Assembly: GCF_000382285.1 (NCBI RefSeq)
Contig: NZ_KB907926.1
Coordinates: 1 to 64,000, forward strand
Direction: 5' to 3'
Source: Solimonas variicoloris DSM 15731
GTDB taxonomy: Bacteria > Pseudomonadota > Gammaproteobacteria > Nevskiales > Nevskiaceae
Length of the DNA stretch: 64,000 nt
The translations under genes and the position numbers were made by a program. This document shows, piece after piece, positions 1 to 8,722 of this stretch. Every line of letters starts with the position of its first letter. Within the stretch, counting starts at the first letter, position 1. The notes beneath the pieces were generated by a model. That model was not told where the DNA came from, searched no databases, and was given only the letters and a program-made list of their open reading frames with translations.

Positions 1-882
1 TACGTCGAGAGCGTGCCCGAGGGCGCCGACGCCGAGCGCGTCATCCGCCAGCTCGCCGCCGACGGCAACAAGCTGATCTTCACCACCTCGTTCGGCTACA
101 TGGAGGCGACGCTGAAGGTCGCGCGCCTGTTCCCGAAGACCGTGTTCATGCATGCCACCGGCTACAAGACCGCGAAGAACGTCGGCGTCTACGAGGCCCG
201 CACCTACGAGGCTGCCTACCTGCTCGGCGTGCTCGCCGGCGGCATGACCAAGAGCAACACGCTCGGCTACGTCGCCTCGTTCCCGATTCCGGAAGTGATC
301 CGCAACATCGACGCCTACACGCTCGGCGCGCAAAGCGTGAATCCGAAGATCAAGACCAAGGTCATCTGGGTCAACACCTGGTACGACCCGGGCAAGGAGC
401 GTCAGGCCGCCGAGACGCTGATCGCGCAGGGCGCCGACACGCTGTGCCAGAACACCGATTCGCCGGCGACGCTGCAGGTCGCGCAGCAGAAAGGCGTCTA
501 CGCCTGCGGCTGGGATTCGGACATGGCGCGCTTCGCGCCGAAGGCGCAGCTCGCCGCCGGCGTTTCCGACTGGGGGCCGTTTTACATCCAGACCGCCCGG
601 GACGTGATCGCCGGCACCTGGAAGAGCGGCGACACCAAGTGGGGCGTCGCCGAGGGCATGGTGCAGATCGCCTCGCTGCTGCCCGGCATTCCGGCGCCGA
701 CGCTCAAGGTCTTCGAAGAGCAGAAGAAGGCGCTCGCCGCACAGCGCTTTCACGTCTTCCAGGGCCCGATCAAGGACCAGAGCGGCGCGGTCCGCATCGC
801 CGCCGGCACGATGCCGACGGCGCAGCAGCTGCTGTCGCTGAACTGGTACGTGCAGGGCGTCGACGGCGCGCTGCCGAAGTAG
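1..882 (+). CDS. BMP family ABC transporter substrate-binding protein (5' truncated)
   Basis: The frame is open from base 1 to the TAG at 880-882, so the N-terminus and any signal peptide lie outside the window; 293 residues are visible. The segments TTSFGYMEATLKVA, FMHATGY, the GVLAGGM stretch, GWDSDM and SDWGPFY fit the basic membrane protein / PnrA-like family, periplasmic binding components of ABC importers that often carry nucleosides or other small metabolites. The permease and ATPase genes are not visible here; they may lie upstream. The substrate cannot be read from the sequence. It is convergent with the acyl-CoA ligase, with 11 bases between them. Confidence 0.85.
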   Translation, partial: YVESVPEGADAERVIRQLAADGNKLIFTTSFGYMEATLKVARLFPKTVFMHATGYKTAKNVGVYEARTYEAAYLLGVLAGGMTKSNTLGYVASFPIPEVIRNIDAYTLGAQSVNPKIKTKVIWVNTWYDPGKERQAAETLIAQGADTLCQNTDSPATLQVAQQKGVYACGWDSDMARFAPKAQLAAGVSDWGPFYIQTARDVIAGTWKSGDTKWGVAEGMVQIASLLPGIPAPTLKVFEEQKKALAAQRFHVFQGPIKDQSGAVRIAAGTMPTAQQLLSLNWYVQGVDGALPK

Positions 883-893
883 GCGCGCGCGGT

Positions 894-2588
894 TCAGTCC
901 CAGACCACGGGCTCGCGCCGCGCCTGCCAGCGCGACACCTCCGGCGCGTAGCGGCCTTCGAGCTGCGCGCGCCGGATCTTCATCGTCGGCGTGAGAAAGC
1001 CGTTGTCGATGGTCCACTGCTCGCGCACCACGGTGAGGAACTCCAGACGCTCGTGCGGATCGAGCCGCGCGTTGACCGTCTCGAGCAGGCCGCGCAGCTC
1101 GGCGTCGAGCGTCGCGCGCAAGGCGGCGTCGGCATCCGCCGCGCGCGACAGCTCGGCCGGCAGCATCACCAGCGCGAACGGCTGCGGCTGCTCGGCGCCG
1201 GCCACGCAGACCGCCTCGATGCGCGGATGCGCGCCGAGCCGGTTCTCGATCGGCGCCGGCGCCACGTACTTGCCCTTGCTGGTTTTGAACTGTTCCTTGG
1301 CGCGACCGGTGATCTTCAGACGACCGATCTCGTCGATCTCGCCGACGTCGCCGGTATGCAGCCAGCCGTCGGCGTCGATCGCCTCGGCGCTGCGCTGCGG
1401 ATCGCGGAAGTAGCCCTGCATCAGCCACGGCGCGCGCATCAGCACCTCGCCCTGCGCCGAGAGCCGGCATTCGACGTGCGGCCACGGCGTGCCGACGTAG
1501 CCGACGCGCATCGTCTGCGGCCGCGAGGCGTGTGACAGTCCGAAGTTCTCGGTCATGCCGTAGACCTCCAGCAGATCGAGGCCGAGACCGCGATACCAGT
1601 CGATCACCGCCGGCGGCAGCGGCGCCGCGCCGGTCGCCGCGAAGCGCACCGCGTCGAGCCCCAGCTGGCGCAGGATCTTGCGCTTGATGAAGCGGCCGAG
1701 CAGCGGCACGCGGCAGAGCCGGTCGAGCTTCTCCTTCGGCAGCTTGGCGAACACACCCTGCTGGAACTTCACCCACAGGCGCGGCACCGAGAAGAACAGC
1801 GTCGGCCGCGCGCGCTGCAGATCGGCGACGAAGCTGTCGAGCGAATCCGCGAAGTAGACGCGGAAACCCTGCCGCACCGAGTTCGCCTCCACGCCGATGC
1901 GCTCGGCGACGTGCGCGAGCGGCAGGTACGAGAGGATGCGGTCATCGCCGCTGAAGCCGAAGGTCTCGCCCATCACCTTCGCGCAGCCGGCGATGTTGGC
2001 GAACGCGTGCATCGCGCCCTTCGGCGCTCCGGTCGTGCCCGAGGTGTAGACGATCGTCGCCAGATCATCGGCCGGCCGCGTCGGCGAATCGGCGATCGGC
2101 GCGTAACGCGCCAGCAGCGCGTCCCAGGACTCGCTCGCCGGCTCGCCGTCGAGCGGCGCCGGCGCCAGCGGCAGGCGAATGCGCGGCATGCTCTCCGGCA
2201 CGCCCGGCGCCATCGCCGCCCAGTCGTCGAGCTTGCCGATGAAGATCGCCCGCGCCTCGGCGTGATCGAGGATCTGGCGGATCGAATCGGCGGCCAGCGT
2301 CGGATAGATCGGCACGCTGACGTGGCCGGCCATCCAGATCGCAAAATCGGCGAGCAGCCAGTGCGCGCAGTTCTTCGACAGGATCGCCACGCGCGAGCCG
2401 GCCGGCCAGTGCTGCGCGCGCAGAAACGCGGCGATGCGTCGCACCTCGTCCATCGCCTCGCGCCAGCGGTAGTCGCGCACCGCGCCGCCACCGAGCGGCT
2501 GCGTCAGGTAGATGCGCTCCGCGCGCTCGCGCTCCCAGCGGTACAGCCGCTGCAGCGGCAGATCGCTCTCAGCCAGCGTAAGGCCCAT
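894..2588 (-). CDS. Long-chain acyl-CoA synthetase (AMP-forming)
   Basis: 564-residue ANL-superfamily ligase that activates a carboxylic acid with ATP to the acyl-AMP and then the CoA thioester. The phosphate-binding motif YTSGTTGAPKG lies near residue 180. Further on are the VYGMTE-type A5 motif, GWLHTGDVGEID, and GRAKEQFKTSKGKYVAP carrying the hinge and the acylation lysine region. I chose ATG 2588 because AGGAAG sits 6 bases upstream; the open frame extends 24 codons further but has no better site. It is divergent from the acyl-CoA dehydrogenase and may play the role of AtuH (acyl-CoA synthetase) for the neighbouring catabolic genes. The chain length of its substrate is unknown. Confidence 0.88.
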   Translation of the reverse strand: MGLTLAESDLPLQRLYRWERERAERIYLTQPLGGGAVRDYRWREAMDEVRRIAAFLRAQHWPAGSRVAILSKNCAHWLLADFAIWMAGHVSVPIYPTLAADSIRQILDHAEARAIFIGKLDDWAAMAPGVPESMPRIRLPLAPAPLDGEPASESWDALLARYAPIADSPTRPADDLATIVYTSGTTGAPKGAMHAFANIAGCAKVMGETFGFSGDDRILSYLPLAHVAERIGVEANSVRQGFRVYFADSLDSFVADLQRARPTLFFSVPRLWVKFQQGVFAKLPKEKLDRLCRVPLLGRFIKRKILRQLGLDAVRFAATGAAPLPPAVIDWYRGLGLDLLEVYGMTENFGLSHASRPQTMRVGYVGTPWPHVECRLSAQGEVLMRAPWLMQGYFRDPQRSAEAIDADGWLHTGDVGEIDEIGRLKITGRAKEQFKTSKGKYVAPAPIENRLGAHPRIEAVCVAGAEQPQPFALVMLPAELSRAADADAALRATLDAELRGLLETVNARLDPHERLEFLTVVREQWTIDNGFLTPTMKIRRAQLEGRYAPEVSRWQARREPVVWD

Positions 2589-2685
2589 TACTTTCTTCCT
2601 CGTTTTATAGTCGGACCGCTCGCGATATCTCCTCGCGAAGCTGATTGAATCAGCGTTCAAACCAGAAAATCAACCGGTAATCAAC

Positions 2686-3831
2686 GTGACCCATAAATCG
2701 CTTTTCTACACCGAGGAGCATGAGGCCCTGCGTCGTGAAGTGCGCCGCTTCGTCGAGCGCGAGGTGACGCCGAACATCGAGCGCTGGGAGGCCGCCGGCG
2801 AGCTGCCGCGCGCCCTGCACCGCCGCGCCGCAGAAGCCGGCCTGCTGCAGATCAGCTTTCCGTCGGCTTATGGCGGCGTCGAGGTGCCGGACCTGTTCTA
2901 CATGATCGTGCTGACCGAAGAGCTGGCGCGCGCCGGCAGCGGCGGCCTGATCGCCAGCCTGATGTCGCATGGCATCGCCACGCCGCCGATCGCCCACGTC
3001 GGCACCGACGAGCAGAAGCGCCGCTTCGTCGCGCCGGTGCTCGCCGGCGAGAAAGTCGCGGCGCTGGCGATCACCGAACCCGGCGGCGGCTCCGACGTCG
3101 CCAACCTGCAGACGCGCGCGCGGCGCGACGGCGACCACTACGTCGTCAGCGGCAGCAAGACCTTCATCACCTCCGGCATGCGCGCCGACTTCATCACCAC
3201 CGCCGTGCGTACCGGCGGCGACGGCATGGGCGGCGTCTCCTTGCTCGTCATCGAAGGCGACACGCCGGGCCTGACGCGCTCGCCGCTGCGCAAGATGGGC
3301 TGGTGGTGCTCGGACACCGCGACGCTGTACTTCGACGAATGCCGCGTGCCGGTCGCCAACCGCATCGGCCCCGAGAACCAGGGCTTCATGGCGATCATGC
3401 TCAACTTCAACCAGGAGCGGCTGATGCTTTCCGCGCAGGCCTGGGCCTTCGCCACCGTCTGCTACGAAGAAGCGCTCGCCTACGCGCGCGAGCGCCAGAC
3501 CTTCGGCCGGCCGCTGATCCGCAATCAGGTGATCCGCCACAAGCTGATCGACATGCGCATGCGCATCGACGCCGTGAAAGCAAACCTCGACCTGCTCGCC
3601 TGGCGGGTCTCGAACAAGCAAATGCCGGTCGCCGAAGTCTGCATGCTGAAGAACCTGGCGACCGAAACGCTCGAATGGGTCGCCGGCGAAGCGATGCAGG
3701 TCTTCGGCGGCGCCGGCTACCTGCAAGGCTGCAAGCTCGAGCGCATCTACCGCGAAACCAAAGTCCTGACCATCGGCGGCGGCTCGCGCGAAGTCATGAA
3801 GGATCTGGCGGCGCGGCAGATGGGGTATTAA
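2686..3831 (+). CDS. Acyl-CoA dehydrogenase, AtuD/LCAD-like
   Basis: 381-residue FAD flavoprotein that introduces the alpha-beta double bond into an acyl-CoA and hands electrons to ETF. FAD-contact motifs are AITEPGGGSDVA (about 128-139) and SGSKTFITSG (155-164). The C-terminal EGT-type glutamate of medium-chain enzymes is replaced by IGGGSREVMKDL. Instead there is YEEALAYARERQTFG (Glu261/262), where long-chain and isovaleryl-type enzymes place the catalytic base. That arrangement resembles citronellyl-CoA dehydrogenase AtuD and LCAD. The start is GTG 2686 with only a weak upstream ribosome site. The carboxylase and hydratase of the same putative pathway lie beyond the AIPR insert. Confidence 0.87.
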   Translation: MTHKSLFYTEEHEALRREVRRFVEREVTPNIERWEAAGELPRALHRRAAEAGLLQISFPSAYGGVEVPDLFYMIVLTEELARAGSGGLIASLMSHGIATPPIAHVGTDEQKRRFVAPVLAGEKVAALAITEPGGGSDVANLQTRARRDGDHYVVSGSKTFITSGMRADFITTAVRTGGDGMGGVSLLVIEGDTPGLTRSPLRKMGWWCSDTATLYFDECRVPVANRIGPENQGFMAIMLNFNQERLMLSAQAWAFATVCYEEALAYARERQTFGRPLIRNQVIRHKLIDMRMRIDAVKANLDLLAWRVSNKQMPVAEVCMLKNLATETLEWVAGEAMQVFGGAGYLQGCKLERIYRETKVLTIGGGSREVMKDLAARQMGY

Positions 3832-3916
3832 GACCTATTTTCGACGGCTTCTCAGAACCAGCTATAAAAACTGACCAAGCCCTACCTTGCGGCCCGAAGC
3901 AAACTCTCGTTGCGAT

Positions 3917-5539
3917 TTATAAGCCAACCGCAGTGAGCTCCTGGCTAAGAACCTCGCACTTCTGCGCGTTCTTGAAGAGAACCGCCAAGTAACAATCCTT
4001 AAACTTATCATTAATTATTACCAATAGTGCATTATGCAGCTTCTCTACCGTGGCAGCATCAATGGAACCGGAGTGATTTAGGACTAATCGATTCTCGATG
4101 AACCGATTGCCATGCGTAGCCAATTGTTTCTCACGATCACTTTTGGCATCTGCTAACTCTTGCACAACTTTCTGGGCTTTCCGCCATAGCTGACAGTTCT
4201 TCCACGCTTTAGAGGCATCGGGAACTGGCGAAAACAACTTCTGATAGTAGCCAGCAGGATCAGTTAAAGAGCCGACGTTTCGCTTCGCCATAACCACATC
4301 CGTTATGTTCTTACTCGTTGCAGCGAGACTCAATGCAAGCTCCTGAACATCAAGTCCTTTCGCTAAATCAGAAATTACCTCACCTCGCCGATAACAGTAC
4401 TGAACACCAATCTTCCTGAATGCCTCAGCGAGGCCATCCTGCACCGTATCTAGCGCCAAAAAATCTCGCGGCTCTACTCGATTCTGAGTATTTGTAGCCG
4501 TAGTTATTTGATTCCCAATATCGAGTGGCGCTTTCCCGATAGACACAATCTTGAGCTGAATATAGCCCTTTTTTACTTTCTGCGGTGCGCTCTTGTAAGC
4601 GTTCGCAATTGCACTCGTCGTTTGAGCCCCATTAACGATCTTTATGTTCGACACTGACCACAGAGAACTTTCGCGCTGATCCCCCAGGCCGACCGGTTTT
4701 CTTTTAATCTCGTCGCATATTGCAGTAATTCCGTTATTCAGATACCAGAACGTAGACGGACGCTCAGTCAAACTTTCCGCTATACGGGCATTAATGTCGC
4801 TGCTCGAAAGCGTATATCTAATATTTTCTGAAAAAAGCAGCTCACCATGAGCCTTATGCCATTCCGCAACATCAGCACAAGATATTCTCCCATAAATTGC
4901 ATAATAGGGATCCTTATGCTCCCCCCAATCAAGGAGGCTCAGATCAACGTCTGTTTTTATTCCGGACTTCGAACTCTTTATTGCCCTAACAATATCCGTG
5001 ATATTAAAAACAGAATACGCAACCACTTCCTGATCATTGGTATTGTTTTCAGACAGGAACTTATCCAGAATCCTTCTACAATCTTCGCTTAGAGGATTTT
5101 CACTGTTAAAAGTGGCGACGAGAACAATCCCGGGATCATTTTTAAGCCCCGCCTCGATCTCGGCCGCGATAGCGGAAAATCGTGGATTAAAGTTCTTCCA
5201 ATTCAGATCAAGAAGCTCATAAGCCCCTTGGACGAATTTATGCAAATCACCCGTATCAATGGTTTTAGTGCCTGCGGAAGACCATTTAGACTGAATTAAA
5301 AAAAGCCTGTTTTTGTTTGGATCGTAATAGCAACCATCAATACCATTATCCTTGTATCCATCGGTAACGTACTTTGCCACGTCCTTATACGGAAGCCCGG
5401 AAATGCTGGCCAAGCAGATTGCAACGAGCCCGCGTGAAAGGACCTTCTGGTCGTCCCCTACACAGTCGCTGACATCAAGGACATCGCGAATGGACGCCTC
5501 TATATGCGTCTTTACCCTAGTCGCAAGTATCTTGCTCAT
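3917..5539 (-). CDS. AIPR family abortive-infection protein with N-terminal PD-(D/E)XK-like nuclease region
   Basis: 540 residues. Family hallmarks of AIPR (abortive infection phage resistance) are FSENIRYTL (about 236-244), WYLNNGIT (265-272), IVNGAQTT (301-308) and TATNTQNRVEPRDF (347-360). The N-terminus has NGIDG (Asp68) followed 14 residues later by LIQSKW (Gln83, Lys85), the D-QxK pattern of Mrr-like nuclease folds, so nucleic-acid cleavage is plausible. It probably acts as a phage-defence effector; no antitoxin or partner gene is next to it. The coding sequence is much poorer in GC than everything around it (bases 4981-5040 hold 23 G/C of 60) with different codon use, which suggests horizontal gain. 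No clear Shine-Dalgarno precedes ATG 5539. Confidence 0.85.
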   Translation of the reverse strand: MSKILATRVKTHIEASIRDVLDVSDCVGDDQKVLSRGLVAICLASISGLPYKDVAKYVTDGYKDNGIDGCYYDPNKNRLFLIQSKWSSAGTKTIDTGDLHKFVQGAYELLDLNWKNFNPRFSAIAAEIEAGLKNDPGIVLVATFNSENPLSEDCRRILDKFLSENNTNDQEVVAYSVFNITDIVRAIKSSKSGIKTDVDLSLLDWGEHKDPYYAIYGRISCADVAEWHKAHGELLFSENIRYTLSSSDINARIAESLTERPSTFWYLNNGITAICDEIKRKPVGLGDQRESSLWSVSNIKIVNGAQTTSAIANAYKSAPQKVKKGYIQLKIVSIGKAPLDIGNQITTATNTQNRVEPRDFLALDTVQDGLAEAFRKIGVQYCYRRGEVISDLAKGLDVQELALSLAATSKNITDVVMAKRNVGSLTDPAGYYQKLFSPVPDASKAWKNCQLWRKAQKVVQELADAKSDREKQLATHGNRFIENRLVLNHSGSIDAATVEKLHNALLVIINDKFKDCYLAVLFKNAQKCEVLSQELTAVGL

Positions 5540-5779
5540 GGATCGAGAGGTGAGTTAAAGGTCTCCATTTGCACTTTAGTTGCTCCAATGCCCCAAAGTC
5601 ATCCGCCCGATCGCAGCACGGTTTTGCGCCAAGGACCACCTTCTCGCAGAGCAATGCGCCTCGCCGTCGGCAAGAATCGGAGCATTCGGAGATTCCCCGT
5701 AGATCTGGAGACACAGCCAGTGTGTGGCGGCGGCGCTACCGATTCGAGACGAATCCTAGCAACGGCGCGAGTCTGCGCC
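5540..5779. other. Intergenic stretch at the edge of the low-GC insert
   Basis: 240 bases between the AIPR start codon and the carboxylase stop codon. Base composition is intermediate, moving back to the high GC of the host. Short open frames exist on both strands but match nothing I recognise and have no ribosome site. The only clear structure is an imperfect hairpin at 5735-5760. It probably contains the right junction of the insertion; I could not find a direct repeat matching the left side (3832-3916). Confidence 0.5.
5735..5760 (-). terminator. Imperfect hairpin downstream of the carboxylase operon
   Basis: GATTCG (5741-5746), loop AGA, CGAATC (5750-5755), extended through a small bulge by GCTA/TAGC. 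It lies about 20 bases past the biotin carboxylase stop on the minus strand. There is no T-run, so it is at best a stem-loop end of transcription. Confidence 0.3.
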
Positions 5780-7786
5780 TCACCTCTCCGGCACCAGCTG
5801 CGCCAGCAGCTGCCGGCTCTTGACCTGCTGTCCCGGCTGGACGTGGACGCTTTCGACGCGGCCGCCGACCGGCAGGGCGAGCTGGAATTCCATCTTCATC
5901 GCTTCGAGCACGACCAGCGTCTGGCCCTTGCCGACGGTCTCGCCGGCGCTGACGTGCACGGCGACGACCTTGCCGTCGGAGTGCGCGAGCAGACGGCCGT
6001 CCGAGCCAGCGGCGGCGCCTTCGGCCGGCGCCAGCGTCAGATCGCGGAAGCCGGCGGCGATGCCCTCGGCGTCGAGCCACAGCTGGTCACGGTCGCGCGC
6101 ATAGCGCGCCCGCGCCTGCACGCCATCACAAAGGTAGTGGAACTCGCCGTCGGTGCTGCGCGGCACTTCGATCGTCAGCGTCTCGCCATCGCCGGTGACG
6201 ACGAAGCGCGGTCCCTGCGCGCGCAGCGTCAGCGCGTGGATCGCATCGCGCCAGCCGAGGCGCAGCTGCAGCGGCGTTTCGTGCGAGCTGTGCCAGCCGA
6301 GGAATTCCGCCGACAGCTGATGCGCCTCGCCGAGACGGCGCGCGTCATCGAGATAGAGCGCCAGCGCAGCGAGCGCGAGCGGACGCAGGCCCGGCCGCTC
6401 GGCAGCCAGACGCGACTGCGGAAAGTGGCGCTCGACGAAGGCGGTGCTGAAGCGGCCGGACGCGAAGGCCTCGTGCGCCAGCACGGCCGCGAGGTAGTCG
6501 CGGTTGTGGGCAACGCCGAGCAGCGTCGTGTCGCGCAACGCATGCACGAGGCGCATGCGCGCGGTCTCGCGGTCCTCGCCCCAGGCGATGATCTTGGCCT
6601 GCATGGAGTCGTAGTGCGGGCCGATGAGCTGTCCGTCGCGCAGCCAGGTGTCGACGCGCACGCCGGCGCCCTGCGGCGCCTGCCAGCGCAGCACGCGGCC
6701 GGTCTGCGGCAGGTAGTTGCGCTGCGGTTCCTCGGCGCACAGGCGCACTTCGATGGCCCAGCCGCGCCGGCGCGCGAGGATTTCGTCCTGCGTCATCGGC
6801 AGCGGCTCGCCCTGCGCGACGCGCAGCTGCCATTCGACGAGGTCGACGCCGTAGACCAGCTCCGTCACCGGATGCTCGACCTGCAGGCGCGTGTTCATTT
6901 CGAGGAAGTAGAACGCACCGTCGGCGCCGAGCAGGAATTCGACGGTGCCGGCGCCGACGTAGTCGACCGCGCGCGCGGCGGCGACCGCCGCCTCGCCCAT
7001 CCGCTGCCGCAGCGCCTCGTCGACCGCCGGGCTCGGCGCTTCCTCGACGACCTTCTGGTTGCGCCGCTGCACCGAGCAGTCGCGCTCGCCGAAGTGCACG
7101 CGCTGCCCGTGGCGGTCGCCGAACACCTGGATCTCGACATGGCGCGCGTCGACCACGGCCTTCTCGATCAGCAGCTGGCCGCTGCCGAAGGCGTTCTCGG
7201 CCTCCGAGCGCGCGGAGGCGATCGCCGCCGCCAGCGCTGATTCGTCTTCGACCAGACGCATGCCGCGGCCGCCACCGCCGGCCGCGGCCTTGATCATCAC
7301 CGGCAGGCCGATGCGGCGCGCCTCGGCGCCCAGCGTCGCGTCCGATTGCGCATCGCCGTCCGCGTCCAGGCTCTGGTAGCCGGGCACGCAGGGCACGCCG
7401 GCGGCGAGCATGCGCGCCTTCGCCGCGGACTTGTTGCCCATCGCCGCGATCGAGGCCGGATCGGGGCCGATGAAGACCAGGCCGGCGTCCTGCACCGCCT
7501 GCGCGAAGTCGGCGCGCTCGGAAAGAAAGCCGTAGCCGGGATGGATCGCCTCGGCGCCGCTCTGCCGCGCGGCGGCGAGGATGGCGTCGATCGACAGATA
7601 GGAATCGCGCGCCGGCGCCGGACCGATGCGCACCGCCTCGTCGGCTTCGAGCACGTGCAGCGCGTCGGCGTCGGCGTCGCTGTAGACGGCGACGGTGCGG
7701 TAGCCGAGGCGTCGCGCGCCGCGGATCACGCGCACGGCGATCTCGCCGCGGTTGGCCACCAGAATCTTGTTGAAGCGCTGGGTCAT
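5780..7786 (-). CDS. Acyl-CoA carboxylase biotin carboxylase / biotin carrier subunit (AtuF- or LiuD-like)
   Basis: 668 residues. Order: biotin carboxylase N domain beginning FNKILVANRGEIAVRV, ATP-grasp domain with KAAAGGGGRGMR near residue 165 and the FLEMNTRLQVEHPVTE segment near 290, C domain, a linker, then a biotinyl carrier domain whose VLEAMKMEFQL holds the biotinylated lysine about 35 residues from the end. It carboxylates biotin with ATP and bicarbonate; the carboxyltransferase encoded upstream in the same run moves CO2 to the acyl-CoA. ATG 7786 follows a GGGAA; longer frames overlap the hydratase. Size and layout fit methylcrotonyl- or geranyl-CoA carboxylase alpha. The partner subunit favours the geranyl-type reading. 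Confidence 0.88.
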   Translation of the reverse strand: MTQRFNKILVANRGEIAVRVIRGARRLGYRTVAVYSDADADALHVLEADEAVRIGPAPARDSYLSIDAILAAARQSGAEAIHPGYGFLSERADFAQAVQDAGLVFIGPDPASIAAMGNKSAAKARMLAAGVPCVPGYQSLDADGDAQSDATLGAEARRIGLPVMIKAAAGGGGRGMRLVEDESALAAAIASARSEAENAFGSGQLLIEKAVVDARHVEIQVFGDRHGQRVHFGERDCSVQRRNQKVVEEAPSPAVDEALRQRMGEAAVAAARAVDYVGAGTVEFLLGADGAFYFLEMNTRLQVEHPVTELVYGVDLVEWQLRVAQGEPLPMTQDEILARRRGWAIEVRLCAEEPQRNYLPQTGRVLRWQAPQGAGVRVDTWLRDGQLIGPHYDSMQAKIIAWGEDRETARMRLVHALRDTTLLGVAHNRDYLAAVLAHEAFASGRFSTAFVERHFPQSRLAAERPGLRPLALAALALYLDDARRLGEAHQLSAEFLGWHSSHETPLQLRLGWRDAIHALTLRAQGPRFVVTGDGETLTIEVPRSTDGEFHYLCDGVQARARYARDRDQLWLDAEGIAAGFRDLTLAPAEGAAAGSDGRLLAHSDGKVVAVHVSAGETVGKGQTLVVLEAMKMEFQLALPVGGRVESVHVQPGQQVKSRQLLAQLVPER

Positions 7787-7880
7787 GTTGTCGTTCCCGC
7801 TGGCGGCGTCGCGAAACGCCGTTTCCGATGATGAAGCGCCGGCGGCAAAGTCCGCCCCGGCGCGCGTCCGGGCGCCGTGC

Positions 7881-8702
7881 TCAGGCGCCGCCCTCGCCCG
7901 CCCATTTCGGCGGCCGCTTCTGCATGAATGCGGCGATGCCTTCGGCGGCCTCGCCGCCGCGCACGCAGGCGGCAAAGCTTTGCGCGGCACCGTCGAGCAG
8001 CGCGTCGATGTCGACGCGACCGACGTCGAGCAGGATCGCCTTGGTCGCAGCGTTGGCGCCGGGCGCGCAGCGCAGGATTTGCGCGAGCGTGTCGTCAAGC
8101 GCGCGCTGCAAGGCCTCGCCGTCGGCGCAGACCTCGTGCACGAGGCCGAGGCGCAGGGCCTCGGCGCCGTCGAACTGCGCGCCGGTCAGGCACAGACGGC
8201 GCGCCTGCGTCAGGCCGATGCGCTCGACGACGAACGGCGCGATCTGCGCCGGCGGCAGGCCGCGCGTGGTCTCCGGCATGCCGAACTTGGCGCCGGCATG
8301 CGCGAGCGCGATGTCGGAGACGCAGGCCAGGCCGAAGCCGCCGCCGAGCACCGCGCCTTCGCAGACGGCGACGACCGCCTGCGGCGCCTGCGCGACCTTG
8401 CGCAGCATCGCGCCGAAGCCGCGATTGACGACGGCGACCGGGTCCGGCTCGCCGGGCGCCGGCGCCTTGAGGCCGCCGGCCATCATCGACTTGAGATCGG
8501 CGCCCGCGCAGAAATGGCCGCCGGCGCCACGCAGCACGATCGCGCGCACGCCGCGGTCGTCGCGCACGGCGTCGACCGCGGCACCGATCTCGGCGAGCAT
8601 CGCGGCCGTCATCGCGTTGCGCGTGTCGGGGCGGTTCAGCGTCAGGTGCATCACGCCGCGCTCGATGCGCACGAGCAGCGATTCGAACGAAGAAAAGTCC
8701 AT
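7881..8702 (-). CDS. Enoyl-CoA hydratase/isomerase (AtuE- or LiuC-like)
   Basis: 273-residue crotonase-fold protein. HFCAGADLKSM (about 66-76) forms the first oxyanion-hole region and EGAVLGGGFGLACVSDIALA (about 110-130) the second; FGMPETTRGLPP supplies the Glu-containing active-site loop. GGAG sits 10 bases before ATG 8702. It lies 20 bases after the carboxyltransferase and 94 before the biotin carboxylase, in one minus-strand run. In leucine and acyclic-terpene degradation the carboxylase product (a glutaconyl-CoA) is hydrated by an enzyme in exactly this position, so methylglutaconyl-CoA or isohexenylglutaconyl-CoA hydratase is the likely role. Confidence 0.85.
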   Translation of the reverse strand: MDFSSFESLLVRIERGVMHLTLNRPDTRNAMTAAMLAEIGAAVDAVRDDRGVRAIVLRGAGGHFCAGADLKSMMAGGLKAPAPGEPDPVAVVNRGFGAMLRKVAQAPQAVVAVCEGAVLGGGFGLACVSDIALAHAGAKFGMPETTRGLPPAQIAPFVVERIGLTQARRLCLTGAQFDGAEALRLGLVHEVCADGEALQRALDDTLAQILRCAPGANAATKAILLDVGRVDIDALLDGAAQSFAACVRGGEAAEGIAAFMQKRPPKWAGEGGA

Positions 8703-8722
8703 GGGCTTGCGTCTCCGGTCGC

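Noticed and set aside
3917-5539. A larger defence island or CRISPR array around the AIPR gene
   Set aside because: Both flanks return at once to housekeeping genes; no repeat-spacer pattern, transposase, integrase or modification gene is seen.
5735-5760. tRNA T-arm-like sequence GATTCGAGACGAATCC
   Set aside because: Only one small hairpin is present; no acceptor stem, D-arm or anticodon arm can be folded around it.
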